Positions 23,271 through 34,776 of a stretch of 64,000 nt of DNA are shown here, piece after piece (within the stretch, counting starts at the first letter, position 1; each line of letters begins with the position of its first letter). Where the stretch lies: contig JAETXT010000013.1 of NCBI GenBank assembly GCA_019188255.1, positions 2,046,001-2,110,000 on the forward strand. The letters are read 5' to 3'. Origin of the DNA: Verticillium longisporum. Its lineage: Eukaryota > Ascomycota > Sordariomycetes > Glomerellales > Plectosphaerellaceae. The translations under genes and the position numbers were made by a program. The notes beneath the pieces are model-generated. The model ran no database searches. It saw nothing but the letters and a program-made list of their open reading frames with translations, and was not told the DNA's origin.

Positions 23271-23339
23271 CTAATAATAGGATTCGAATCTATAGCCTCT
23301 AATAGAGTACTAGAGATCCTAATTAACTAGGCTATTAGC
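23271..23339 (-). other. tRNA-like sequence within the hAT element (RIP-damaged)
   Basis: Read on the minus strand, it has a potential 7-bp acceptor stem, a D-arm-like block and a T-arm with a B-box-like GATTCGAATCC. The paralogous copy at 60226-60296 (plus strand) has GGTTCGAATCC. The anticodon loop lacks the conserved U33, so a functional tRNA is unlikely. Its presence in both copies shows it belongs to the transposon. Confidence 0.4.
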
Positions 23340-23420
23340 TTCTATTAATATCTATAAAGAAGATTCTACTTATATTATCTAATATACTTATATTATCTAA
23401 TATATTTATATTTATATATA

Positions 23421-25280
23421 ACGTAATCCACAAGCGAGTGGTTCACCCAAGCGAGTGGTTCACTTCGCCCGGGCCCACGACCTACACCTGAATTCTACAG
23501 ATTCCACCTCCGCCCGCGATGGAGACTCTTTCAAAAGAAGGTCAATTATTCCTTGCTATCCAAGCTATGGACAATGACCCGAACCTAAGCGCCCGGAGTG
23601 CTGCGAGGATCTACACCGTCCCCTTAACGACGCTCCTCCGACGCCAGAAGGGCAAACCCTCCCGACGCGAAAGCCCGCCCAATTCTGCCAAATTAACAGT
23701 ACTAGAAGAGAAAACTATTGTCGAATATATCCTTGACCTAGATGCGCGATCTTACCCTCCCCGGTTGGGTGAGGTCGGAGATATGGCGAATCGCCTGCTT
23801 GCCGACCGTGACGCGCCACGCGTCGGGAAGAACTGGGCCGCAAACTTCGTCAAACGGCAACCAGAGCTCCGGACGCGTTTCTTTCGCAAGTACGACTACA
23901 AGAGGGCCCAATGCGAAGATCCGGACGCGATAAACGCGTGGTTCCGCCTCGTGCATAACATGATCGCCAAGTACGGCATCCAAGAGGCTGACATGTACAA
24001 CTTTGACGAGACCGGCTTCCAGATGGGCGTTATCGCCAACGGAATGGTCGTGACCAGTTCGGAAAGACGGTCCAATGTGAAGATGAGGCAGCCAGGCAAC
24101 CGGGAATGGGTTACGGTGATCCAGGGCGTTGGCGCGTTGGGTTTCTCCGTCCCGCCGTTCATCGTGGTTTCGGGCAAGTACCACCTCTCGAGCTGGTACC
24201 AGGACGACGCGATTTCTCGCGACTGGAGAATCGCAACATCTCCAAACGGCTGGACGACGAATGATATTGGTCTGGAATGGATTCGGCATTTTGACAGGCA
24301 TACAAAGTCCCGTACTTCGGGCGGTTATCGCCTACTGATCCTGGATGGCCACGAAAGTCACCACTCGGTCGACTTCGAACTCTACTGCAAGGAGAACAAC
24401 ATCATCACACTCTGTATGCCTCCTCATTCGTCACATCTACTCCAGCCTCTCGATGTTGGGTGTTTTGGCCCACTAAAGAAAGCATACGGTCGGCAAATCG
24501 AGGATAGGATGAGGGCGGGTACAACGCACATCAGCAAAGAGGACTTCTTCCCGGCGTTTTCGGCTGCATTTCAGCAAGCAATGACAGAAAAAACATCCAG
24601 GGAGGCTTTCGAGGAGCGGGGCTTGTCCCCCATAACCCGGAAACAGTCCTGTCAAAGCTGGATGTGAGGTTGAGGACGACGACGCCTCCGGGGACGTCCC
24701 ACGGGGAGCGTGATTCTTGGGTCTCTAAGACGCCCACTAACCTGCTCGAGGCAGGTTCCCAGACTGACTTCATCAAAGGGCGAATCTCACGCCACCAGGG
24801 AAGCTCCCCAACGTCAATTTTAGATGCTGTTGACTATCTTGCGAAGGGGACGCGGGGTGTTATGCACCAGATCGCTCTTTTGAAGTCAGAGGTTATGATC
24901 CTTCGAGAGGAAAATGCTACACTAAGCCGACGCCGGAGGGCCAAAAAGCTACGTCTCCGGGAAGGAGGAAGCATGGCTGTAGGCGAGGGACAGGACAAGA
25001 TTGCTCAGAAGGAAGTAGATATCCAGATAAAAGAGGAAACGCTGCAGAACCCGGGTCCCGCGTCGTGGTCCCAGCCGAAGAAACGATGCTGTAGCGTATG
25101 CGGGAAGACCGGCCACAACGCGAGAACTTGTCAGGTAGCTATCTCATCGTCTGCAAAAGACGAGGAGGAGTGATTTTAATTGATTTACGGCGTTTGGGTT
25201 GAGGTTTTCCTCGGAATGTTTGTCGGGTCGGGGTGAAGTGAACCACTCGCATGGGTGAACCACTCGCTTGTGGATTACGT
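23421..25280 (+). mobile_element. pogo/Fot1-like (Tc1-mariner superfamily) transposon, not RIPped
   Basis: A 1,860-bp element bounded by 46-bp terminal inverted repeats (23421-23466 and 25235-25280, one mismatch) and flanked by TA on both sides (23419-23420 and 25281-25282), the target duplication of this superfamily. Each TIR holds two direct copies of a 15-bp unit (AAGCGAGTGGTTCAC; left copies 23432-23446 and 23449-23463). Base composition is that of normal genes, unlike the surrounding hAT remnant, so insertion happened after RIP of the host element. Size matches fungal Fot1/Pot-type elements. Confidence 0.92.
23519..25173 (+). pseudogene. pogo-like transposase, interrupted by one frameshift
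   Basis: The first frame (23519-24667) contains an N-terminal helix-turn-helix (psq-like, ~residues 10-60), a CENP-B-type HTH (KNWAANFVKRQPELRTRF) and the DDE catalytic core: D in YNFDETGFQ, D in LLILDGHESHHS and D in LLQPLDVGCFGPLK. Near 24607-24609 the frame slips; the downstream frame (to 25173) continues the expected C-terminal region with a basic coiled-coil segment and ends in a CCHC zinc knuckle (CSVCGKTGHNARTC). One missing base in the T-run at 24607-24609 explains the shift. It is therefore either a dead copy or an assembly error in an otherwise intact gene; the codon structure on both sides is pristine. Confidence 0.85.
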
Positions 25281-27590
25281 TATAGGATATTAGAACTTAG
25301 AGTAATTCCCCTAAAATCGTAATTCTATTAATATAATAATTCTATTAATATAGCTTATTTATAATATCGCTATAATAGCTCCTATACCCTTAGAGCTATT
25401 CCTATACTATTATCGTCGTCGATATATCTCTTATTATCTTTAGAACCCGCCCTTTTACCTCTATTTACGCTTAGCTCTCTAAATTAAACTACTCTAATCC
25501 CGACCTCTTTATAACTATTTAATATAGCTATTATTTTACCCTTAATATTCTTATTATAAGGAAGGGCTCTAGAGGCTATATAAGCTAGATTAAGGATTAT
25601 AGGATATTTATAGTAGAGCTCTTTAATAAAAGGAATACCTTTAATAAGAGCTTCTAGATCTATAATCTCTATAATAAGAGATAGGATTTAACGTTATTTA
25701 AAGCCTCTATAATAACTTCTTTAAGCTTCTATCTAAGGAAGAGATATAGGATATTTAAGGGATCTTTAATAGAGGATATCTCTTAAAGTTCTTTAGATAT
25801 TTCTCTTTTACTTTATCTATAATATTCTATTATTCTATTAAGGGCTTAAATAGAAAGGCTAAAAAAGCTCGCTTTTAGCTTTATTATTAATATAAATTAG
25901 CTATTTAACGTTTTTAATAACCTATTCTTATATTATTTATTATTAAATCTAAATCTAAATATATATAATAACCTCTTTTAGAATCGAAGGAATCTATATA
26001 TAAGATTTAATTAAGTCTTTATATAGAAGAAGAAATAAATATAAACGGAACTTTAAGCTTCTTTAATAGATATTTATCTCTTTTACGATTATTAAACCTC
26101 TCTAAATCGTTTTAGGATATTTATAATATCTATATATTATATTAATAATTAAAAATAATAATAATAATATCTCCTAATACTTTATAAATAGCTAGGTATT
26201 TATATAAATACTTTTATAATTAATATTATTATAAATATTATTAGGAATTAGGATATTATTAATCTTATTAATATTCTAATTTCTAATAATATTTTAATAA
26301 ATAATATTTATATTTATAAGCTCTTATATATTCTTCGTCCTAAATTATATAAAGAAGATATTATTAAATATCGATTATAATATTATAATTATATATTTAA
26401 CTTTATTAATTATATATTCCTCTATAATGAGGATAATAAAACGTTTAAATAGGAATCTTAATCTCTTAAAGATAGTAATAGTCTTAATAATATCCTATAC
26501 TTCTAATAGAAGAAGGGCTTAATAGGAAAGCTTTATAATATCGTTAAATAAATAAGATCCTCTCTATAATAGAATAAATACTTCTAATATATTATAATAG
26601 AGGAAGCTTAAAATTAAGAATTCTTCTTCTATTAATAAATAGTAATAGAGCTTTAATTATTATTAAATAATAAGATTTAATAGAATTTAATATATTTAAT
26701 ATTTAATTAAGCTCTAAAGAAGAAGGGCGATATTTAAAGCTTCTTAATTAGAAATATATATAAAATCGACCTTTATAAGTAAATTCCTATTAAAGATTAC
26801 TTCTTCTTTAAAGATTAATACCTTTTAATAGAGCTTTATATTACCTTCGAGCCCCTCTATTGATAGATAATATAAATATAAAGATAGAGTAAAGATAGGA
26901 GCTATAATACCTTTTAAGAGGTTTTTATTAAAATAGAATATATCCTAGAGAGGATAGAGGAGTAAAAAGCGTTTTTTAATAATCTAAATAGTAATAGCTA
27001 ATAATAGGAAAGGTAGGCCTTTTTAAATATTTATAAATAAATATAATATTAATAAAATAAATAATTTATATCGCTTTTAATTAATTAAATACTTCTAGAA
27101 TATATTTATAATAAATATATAGATATATTATAATATTTCGAAGCTTTTATTAAAGATTTATATTATTATTTTTATTTATTTATTATTAATATATAATAGA
27201 AGTTAAATTAATATTATATAAAGCTTAAGGAGTCCCTTCTCTATATAGCTATTATAATCCTCTACCCTAGCCTTAAATATTAATAGCTTTAAATATAATA
27301 CTTAAGCCCGGAATAGTTTATATAGCTTTATTATATATAATAAAGCCTCTATTAATAGTAGGAATATTAATATTATTCTCCTTCTATATCCTCCTCGAAT
27401 CTTTAAAGAGATTATAGCTAAGGCGGCTTTAAATGGCTATAGGACCTTTAGCCTATAATGCCCCCGACGAGCTTCGACGATTAAGTATAGAGTAGGCATT
27501 AGAGAGTTCTAGTACCTAACTCTAAGCTTAATAAGTATCTTAGCCTTAATCTCTTATAGGACTCTACTATTAAGGACCTTATTATTTAGT
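25281..27590. other. RIPped interior of the hAT element
   Basis: Very AT-rich, no open frame. The first ~1 kb (to about 26330) is inverted relative to 59126-60170, confirming two copies of one family. No other feature is readable. Confidence 0.6.
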
Positions 27591-27599
27591 AATTAAACT

Positions 27600-27800
27600 A
27601 CTAAGAGGTATATCCTATTATTAGTAAATTCGCCCTTAATATCTTAGCGATATTTATAATATTAATAGATTATAAGAGGGCATTTAGCCTCTCGAAGCTA
27701 ATTCTAATATCGTAGAGGTTAAGAATAGCTTTAAATATACTAGAAGAGCTTTAATACTTTAATAATTAGCTTTATTAAGGAGTAATTTAGCTAGGAGGGT
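27600..27800 (+). pseudogene. Remnant of hAT transposase C-terminal dimerisation domain
   Basis: Conceptual plus-strand reading around 27650-27760 gives a block resembling the hATC pattern (alternating LALDILAIPA...ERAFS.AK..L...R..L...TLEELQ, with many Cys/Arg codons converted by C-to-T/G-to-A). The order and spacing match the dimerisation domain; stops and substitutions show that it is dead. Recognition is by eye, on decayed sequence. Confidence 0.5.
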
Positions 27801-28056
27801 TATATTAAGGCTCGATAATAGCGAATCGTCTTAATACTATAGAATCTAAGTCTTAGATAGGCTAATAATTATTATAATAGCTTTATTATTAATTAAATAA
27901 ATTAGATATTTATAAATAGGACTAAATAACTAAATCTATTAAATTTAGTAGACTAAATAACTAAATCTAATACCTATATTTAACTTATTTAGTCGGGGTA
28001 TAGTACTAATTATACTTGCAGGCTCATCGCTAGAATAATAAAAGTAAAAGTCTATC

Positions 28057-28151
28057 TTCCAATTAGGGAATTGAACCCCGGTCCCCGGCGAATGTCAGAA
28101 CTCAAGGTCCTTTGATAACAAGCCGATATCCTAACTACTAGACTAATCGGA
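28057..28151 (-). tRNA. tRNA-Asp-like gene, anticodon now GTT, probable 25-nt intron; likely RIP-damaged
   Basis: On the minus strand: a 7-bp acceptor stem with one G-U, an A box matching TRGYNNANNNG (TAGTCTAGTAG), an anticodon stem TCGGC/GCCGG, a loop with GTT at the anticodon position, and a perfect-class B box (GGTTCAATTCC). Pol III-type T-runs follow (A-runs at 28040-28048 on the plus strand). Removing ~25 nt after position 37 leaves a body very like fungal tRNA-Asp(GTC). The differences I see are mostly G/C to A/T, including the third anticodon base and two T-stem pairs. It sits directly at the RIPped border. It is probably a pseudogene, but could be charged aberrantly if expressed. Confidence 0.55.
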
Positions 28152-30942
28152 ATGAGAGATATTTTCGGCGCTTAGTGGAGCGGCTTCTGAGGGCTGAGGA
28201 TTTGCCCCATTCCGAATGGGGCTTTCGAGATTACCAGTCCCAGCAGAGTCAGGCTTGCAGAATCCGAAAGCAACCGAATCTTTTCCTTTGATTGCTGTGT
28301 TATTGAGTCTTTGGCCCTCCCCTCACTTGGCTGGTACGACGATGACTGGACAAGTGGAGTACAGGTGGCCTTTGCCGCGACTCATGTCAAATGCAACAAA
28401 ATGACACCTGCGAGGTTGACCTGAATGACGGGACAATATCACAAATTGAGGTCTGGCAGTTAGTTGCAGCATGTCGATCCAGGGCACCAGTGGGAAACTG
28501 AATGCATGGGTAGCCAAAAGGTTTGCTGGGCATCTATTTCCGTTACTTTTCAATTTACAAGACTCAGTGCACGCACTTCTTGGCTCTCTCGGAGTGAATG
28601 CCGAGGGTGATGGCCATGTTTAATAGATTTCGGGCCTTGGACGTGCCCGGATTTATCATCACTGAAGTCGCCAATCAGCTCCACGTTGAGAAATGGCCTT
28701 TGACGCATCCAGCTATGTGGAACGTCATCTTGTAACAACTATCTGAGGCCTTTTTTGTGATCTCTTGAGCGCCTCAAAGCTGCCCTTGTGTCTCGCAGCG
28801 CAACATCGTTCAATGACCAATGGATTTGTTGAAACGTTTATGAGGGTTCTGTGTATTCGGTAACTAAATTTGGCTGTCTGTACAAACCCGCTCAAAGCTC
28901 AATGCAGAACATGGACTGAGATTGTCTTCAGTGATCCTTGAATTGATTGTTGCAGCTCTCATGTTGTCGCCAGTCAAGACCAGCCAATATTGAGCTTCCA
29001 CCATGCCAATAGGATCTAGCGTTCGGCTCTATTCAAGAGCCTGTTGGCTACTCAAACTTTATTTTTCGACGTAAGACCAGTCTCTACTGCAGGCGTCGAA
29101 TGAAGTCGCAGGTTAACTCCCTATGATGTACTCAGGTGACTCAGTGATGCGCCGACTGTCGGTGGGTTGGTTGACCTTTTTGAGGTTTTTCTCTAATCTT
29201 TGGCAGCACCCCATAAGGCAACTACAAAGCAATTGTGTAACAGAAGTAATCAAATTACCTGATACGGAAGCCCAGACAACGCTTTAGTCCAGCTTTCGAC
29301 TTGTCACCTTTGAGCAGTCGACCGGCTTCGCAGTTGGCGCCCCTGTCCATGGGCGGAGACGCTGCCACCTTGAGAATGAATAAAGGTTTGGTTACGGCTA
29401 TAAATACTAAGACTTTCAATTGTTTTTGACGAACAGAGATCACAATCGTAGTCCGAATCATCACGACTAGATAGTACCATATGGAAGATGCCACCCTGAT
29501 GCTGCATATAGCTGGACACGGGCCTGAAACATTAGTGCAAGGACAATTCAGAGATGGTTTCAACAAGGAGAATGAATGCATGGCATAAATTAAGCATGTT
29601 CCGATCATACACAAATCGAATGGTCAAGCATGCGAGTCTACCCCTCCTCTTCAGGCAGAGGGACTGCAGCACAAGAGGGGCCAAGGTCTCGCTTTCCCCG
29701 GATTTACCCCAGAGTCGAGGCGTCGGCTGCGCTGATAAGAGATAAGAGGGCTCCGCCCGGATGCGGATCCGGTGGAAGTGGTCCCACGTGATGTCCCTGC
29801 GTAGGTTCCCGCACGCATTCCCATCTTGGACCCCAACGTCACGCGATCGTCTGGCGAGCACATCAGGGAGTGGCATGATTGGCCTGGGTACCCTCTACCC
29901 CGCTCGGTGTGACGAAAGCGTAATTGGGTCGCTGCTGCGATTGCACAGCCAGAAGGCAAGTAGAGGCAGCAAGTCACCTCATACTCACCAGACGCTGGCA
30001 GTGGCATGACGGGGTGGGGCGTTTGCAGGGCCCCGGCAGTGGTACATGTAGCTCTGCTCCTTCCCCCCTGCTCTGGGGGTGGAGGTGCAGTATAGGCTCG
30101 GGGTGGGCTAACTACGCCAGGTACCGTCTCACTGGGCTGATGCGCGGTCGTGACTTCATCGGTTGTCTGGTGACCTCTCCAACGCAGACCGGCGAGATCA
30201 GCTAGAGGAGAGAGGGGAAAGGGCAGGAGCACATCAGCTTCGGAAACGGATCAGCGCAACAAAGCAAGCATCAGCCACGGCTACGGCAGGAGCTACCCCT
30301 CTCTGCCCTCCCTCGCACCTTCAACTTCACGGGCTCTCTGGGTTGCGTCAATGTTACGGATGCCGTGGATGATGGTCATTCTCTCCCCCCCTCGTCACGG
30401 CCATGCATTGGCACAGAGAGCGAATGGTATGATGGGATCTCTCATCTTCGTCCCCGGCCCCCTCCCCCGAGGCCAGGATCTGTGCCTGGATCAAGATAGA
30501 TGGTGTGCCTGGCCCGAAAGATGGGGCGAGGGAAGCAGCACTGACTTGGAGCAATGCATTGCGTTTTGTGACCTGACACGACCGATCCCCATCCATCCCG
30601 TCAGTCCCCCATTCCGTTGATCAGCCCCCCAGTTACGTACCTACGTCGTTCCATCAGCTTCCCCTCCCCTCACCATCAAAACCAGCTCTCTTCCCCTCTT
30701 CGTCTTCCTTTCGAACTCACCCCTCATCACAAACACCTACAGCTCGCACTCCCACTGCCGCTCATCAGACCAAAAGGTAGACCTCAATCGCGATCCCTTG
30801 ACGCTCACTATAGCAGCCTCGAGCATCACGCGAGCCATTGAGCTGACGGCAGCTCACAGAAACGCTTTCCGCATCGCTAGCTTGCATTGCCCCTCTCGCT
30901 CTCCAAGCAGCCCAACCAACAACCCAAACCCACATCATCACC
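28152..30942. other. Host DNA without a recognised gene
   Basis: Composition returns to normal. Short frames on both strands (up to ~190 codons at 29651-30232, minus) show no domain or conserved pattern. A small palindrome (CCCCATT/AATGGGG) lies at 28206-28222. The CT-rich 30650-30720 stretch is a probable promoter/5' UTR of the next gene. Confidence 0.45.
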
Positions 30943-31706
30943 ATGACTGAACCACTCTCCAAGGTCGACTCTGCCGTCGAGGGTCTCTCTGGCTCGCCCC
31001 CCAAGGACAAGGCAAAGCGTAGAGCGAGTTCCCACGTTCCCGGCGTGTACAACATTCTTGACCTCGGTACGTCATGGGTTCACCTGAGCCGTGCGCCCTT
31101 CTCCCGGATGCCCCGGATGGCTGCTAACGTGACACAGAGGAAGAGAAGACTGAGATTGAGCTTGCACCAGAGACGCAAAAAACAGGATGGTAAGAAATGA
31201 CCTGGGTTATGTGGTCCCCCTCCGACCGCTGTCAATTGGATCGTGCGGCATGCTGGCGCGTGTGCTTTGAGGCGAGTGGCTGGCTAATGGTGTTACCCCG
31301 CACGAACAGGAAGATCAACACGAGCTCCGGCACTGTCGAGGACAAGGACATCCTCAAGCTGCACCTCACAAAGCCACCAGTCAAGCGGATCGACCTCCAC
31401 TTCCCACTAGGTATGGAGGTGACGGCAAGGAACCTCAAGGGCGTCACCATCAAGGACGCCATGGACGCTATTCACAAGGCGTACAAGAAGAAGGTGAGCA
31501 CTTGAAGCATGATGTGTGAGCACCGACTGCAATGATCAACCACTGACTGGCTCCAGTCGGATGACGAGCTTGACAACCCCTACCTCAAGGGCTTCGAGTG
31601 GGACAAGGAGGAGTCGTGGACTCGCCTCGTCGTGCACCTGCAAAAGGACGCCGGCCTGCCAGCGGGCGGCGGCAAGAAGAAGAAGAGCAAGAAGGAGGAG
31701 GAGTAA
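30943..31706 (+). CDS. Small conserved fungal protein of unknown function (Lys-rich tail)
   Basis: Four exons, 30943..31066, 31138..31189, 31310..31493 and 31557..31706, give 169 residues; each junction keeps frame, and branch sites GCTAAC and GGCTAAT are visible. The N-terminal 40 residues are polar and basic. The centre (~65-145) has alternating hydrophobic strands (KRIDLHFPLGMEVTARNL, GVTIKDAMDAIHKAY, SWTRLVVHLQ) suggesting a compact alpha/beta domain. The layout loosely recalls the fungal DUF6699 domain, but I could not verify this. The tail is Gly/Lys/Glu-rich. The clean splice structure and pyrimidine-rich promoter argue for a real gene. No function is proposed. Confidence 0.78.
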
Positions 31707-32828
31707 TGAGGCTGTTGTCCCGTTTCCGCTCTCCGTCGCTCCATGGTCATGGCCTCCTTTTGGCGCGTCTCTGAACCACTCTTGTTCCTGCATGGCCTTT
31801 TCTCCCCTCCGTTGGCGTGGCTCCTGGTTTCACATCTTGGCGAGTGACAATGGTGGTGGCGATGGCGCTGGGTGTTTTGGTCGGGCGGCAATTGAGTGCC
31901 CATCATGGCGGCGGACCACCACTGCCGCTCTCGGATGACGGCAGGGGCTTCTTGTTCGCATAGGTGTCGTGTGTAAGGTATCGACGGTAATGGGAAAGAC
32001 GAGAGGGGCTCTGTCGTAGCGGACTGTGTCCACGAAGAGAGTATTGGCTCGTCATACTTTGTGCGACTGCTTGTGATTGCTCTGGAATCTCGTCTTGTCA
32101 ATGCAACGGCGTCAAAGCATCACGACATGTCGCTGAATGTGTAGGCATGTCGTTGAGAAAGTGGACATGGAGGAGCTCTCAAGCGCGAATTTGGGCATGA
32201 GGAGCCATGTCCTGACCCACTCGGCGACAAGGGTCACGATGCACGGCAGGCAGACACAGACGCAAAGGAGGGGATTTATCGATAAGCAAGGTGCACTTCT
32301 GACGTGTGTCTGCACATGTATGGGCGGATTAGTATGGGATGTCATCTATTGATAGATTGTTCAATGCCTTATGGCAATGGTCTGGTGCGACCCGTGCATC
32401 CCCAAACACCAGAGGCAAGACGTGCAGCGTGTCAAGGCGAGGCCACCAGAAGGCTAACGTCACATCAGAGGACCGCTGCTTGGGTTTGTCATGGCGGCGT
32501 AGCACTCCCTGAACAGAGCCCCCTAACAGAAGAGCTATAAGTTTGTAGGGGGTTCTGTTAGTGGAGCGTCCCCCCCACCGCGTCTCGGAATTGGAAGGCC
32601 CAAGAAGGCGCTCGGCTAGCCACGGTAGGCCGCACTTTCCCTTCGCCGTTCGAGTGCGGAACGCAGACGTCGGCTTAACATGTCGACACACTTTGAACGT
32701 CATCCTACGAATTGTACAGAGTATTTGAGAGCCATGGAGCTTCCCCTCTTTCGTGGCCGTTTCTTCGCTGCTGCTGGCATCAAGTGAAAGAGCCATCACA
32801 CATCCACACACACACACAGCTGCCCAAC
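31707..32828. other. Intergenic
   Basis: 3' UTR of the preceding gene and promoter of the following one. A short inverted repeat (CTAACAGAA...TTCTGTTAG) lies near 32525-32563, and a CA repeat (about 32804-32818) precedes the next start codon. No coding feature. Confidence 0.5.
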
Positions 32829-34299
32829 ATGCCTGTCACCAAGTTTGACGTCCCAGAGAAGTACCGATACCAGGTCGGCTTCGACTCCCATCTCGAGTAA
32901 GCAATCGGTCCCCATGCCACAACACCATTCGGGAGAGCATGTGACTGAGGCGTCCAGGTCTGAGGCCATCCCGGAGTCTCTTCCCATCGGCCAGAACGCA
33001 CCACAAAAAGCACCGCACGGCCTCTACGCCGAGAAGCTCTCCGGCACTGCCTTCACAACGCCTCGCCACGAGAACCGCCAGGCTTGGCTCTACCGTATCC
33101 TTCCATCATGCGCACACCCTCCCTTTGGTCCAGCGAAACCTTCACCAGACAGCGACGTCAACGAGCGCACCAACACGTCGAAGCTCCACTACATCCCCAA
33201 CCAGCTGCGATGGGATCCCTTCGAGCATGACACCACCAAGGAGCTCGATTTCGTATCTGGCCAGCGCCTCGTCGCCGGTGCTGGCGAACCAACATTGAAA
33301 CAGGGCATCGGCATGTACATTTACGCTGCGGGGAAGAGCATGGCCGACGAGACAGCCTTCTACTCGGCCGATGGCGATCTCCTCATTGTGCCACAGGAGG
33401 GAACCCTCGACATTCGCACCGAGCTCGGCTACCTGCTCGTCCGCCCCATGGAGATTGCCGTCATTCCCCGCGGCATCAAGTACCACGTCTCGCTGCCCGA
33501 CGGCCCAGCCCGCGGCTACGCCCTCGAGCTGTACCAGGGCCACTTTAACCTCCCCGAGCTTGGTCCCATCGGCACCAACGGCCTCGCCAACGCACGCGAT
33601 TTCCAGGCCCCGCGCGCCGCCTTCTCCGAGCATCACGGCGCCACGGCGCACGAGGGCCCCGGCACGTACACTATTACGGTCAAATTCAACAATGACTTTT
33701 TCCAGACGACGCAGCCGCACACGCCCTTTGACGTGGTCGCCTGGCACGGAAACTACTACCCCATCAAGTACGACCTCGGCCGCTTCAACACGATCGGCTC
33801 CATCTCCTACGACCACCCGGACCCCTCCATCTTCACCGTCCTCTCGGCCCCCTCGGGCGTCCCCGGCACGGCCATTGCCGATTTCGTCATCTTCCCGCCG
33901 CGCTGGCCCGTCGCCGAGGACACCTTCCCCCCGCCCTACTACCCCCGCAACACGATGAGCGAGTTCATGGGCCTCATCGCCGGCGGCTACGACGCCAAGC
34001 GCGGCGGACGCGGCGGCTTCGTCCCCGGCGGCGCGAGCCTGCACAACACGATGAGCGGCCACGGGCCCGATGCCGAGAGCGGCGAGGCGGCGCGCGGCGC
34101 CGAGCTGAGGCCGGCCAAGGTGGGCGACGGCAGCTGCGCGTTCATGTTTGAGAGCTGCGCCATGGTCGGCGTGACCGAGTGGGGGTTGCGCACCTGCAAG
34201 AGGGTCCAGGAGGGCTATTCGGAGGAGAGCTGGGGGGGCGTGCCTGTGCATTGGAAGCGGCCTGAGGGGGCGCAGGCTGAGGGGCATCTTCTGAGGTGA
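32829..34299 (+). CDS. hmgA: Homogentisate 1,2-dioxygenase homologue with altered iron-ligand site
   Basis: Exon 1 (32829..32896) starts [18 protein letters not shown]; a 61-nt intron leads to exon 2 (32958..34299), giving 469 residues. The whole chain follows homogentisate dioxygenase: [20 protein letters not shown], the cupin-like core ([24 protein letters not shown]), [32 protein letters not shown] and FMFESC. This Fe(II) enzyme opens homogentisate to maleylacetoacetate in phenylalanine/tyrosine catabolism and limits pyomelanin formation. Glu358 and His385/His391 align with human Glu341, His365 and His371. However, the position of iron ligand His335 (PPYY-H-RN) is Pro352 (codon CCC, 33943-33945). 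If real, iron binding should fail. No fahA or maiA homologue is adjacent. It may be a divergent paralogue, a mutated allele or a base error. Confidence 0.9.
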
Positions 34300-34776
34300 G
34301 GGGGGGTATTGTGGAGATGGGTCTGAGCAATGAAAGCGATGGAAGTTTGATGACTCGTTTGTGGAATTTGTGACTATATGTCTTGGAAGGATTGAGAGTA
34401 TCTAGTCAACCAGGTGGTTCTAAAATGCCGCGAAGGAGCGCCTTCGTATTTGACTTCTGGATTATGGAGCACCAGTTTAGATCATCTTGGCAGTGTCACC
34501 ATTGGTTCAGCTTTATCGTGACACCCTCGAAGCACATTATGGTCGCGCTGACAGTCATCTTGATCTTTATAAGGCCTCATCTCGCGAGCCACCTGCGTGA
34601 GCTCTGCAAGTCATGGGATCCCTCGAACCCGTGTCAAGTTATTTGTGAAGAAGGGTAAGTAAATACACACAGTACAAGATCGGACCTCGATCCCTTGACT
34701 TCCCAATGCACACGTCCTCTGTACGCGTAGAACTCCAACTCGCTATGAATCCAGCCCGCTCCGAAGCACCAAACAC
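34300..34776. other. Intergenic between convergent genes
   Basis: 3' flanks of the dioxygenase and of the minus-strand desaturase/dehydrogenase gene. No supported feature. Confidence 0.5.

Larger units (their letters stand above)
23022..28008 (+). mobile_element. RIP-degraded hAT-family DNA transposon
   Basis: The ends are imperfect inverted repeats (left TAGTAATGTACCC, right in reverse TAGTACTATACCC, decayed from a CAGCAATGCACCCC-type hAT terminus still readable in the second copy at 60530-60543). The flanks 23014-23021 (ATTATACC) and 28009-28016 (ATTATACT) are an 8-bp target duplication differing by one C-to-T. The interior is extremely AT-rich, with TA-rich dinucleotides typical of RIP, and no long frames survive. 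A hAT dimerisation-domain remnant is readable near the right end. The nested pogo-like element accounts for 1,860 bp, leaving ~3.1 kb of hAT sequence. Dead as an autonomous element. Confidence 0.75.

Noticed and set aside
33142..34287. 381-codon open frame on the minus strand
   Set aside because: Shadow of the GC-rich homogentisate dioxygenase exon; low-complexity Ala/Gly/Arg translation and no domain.
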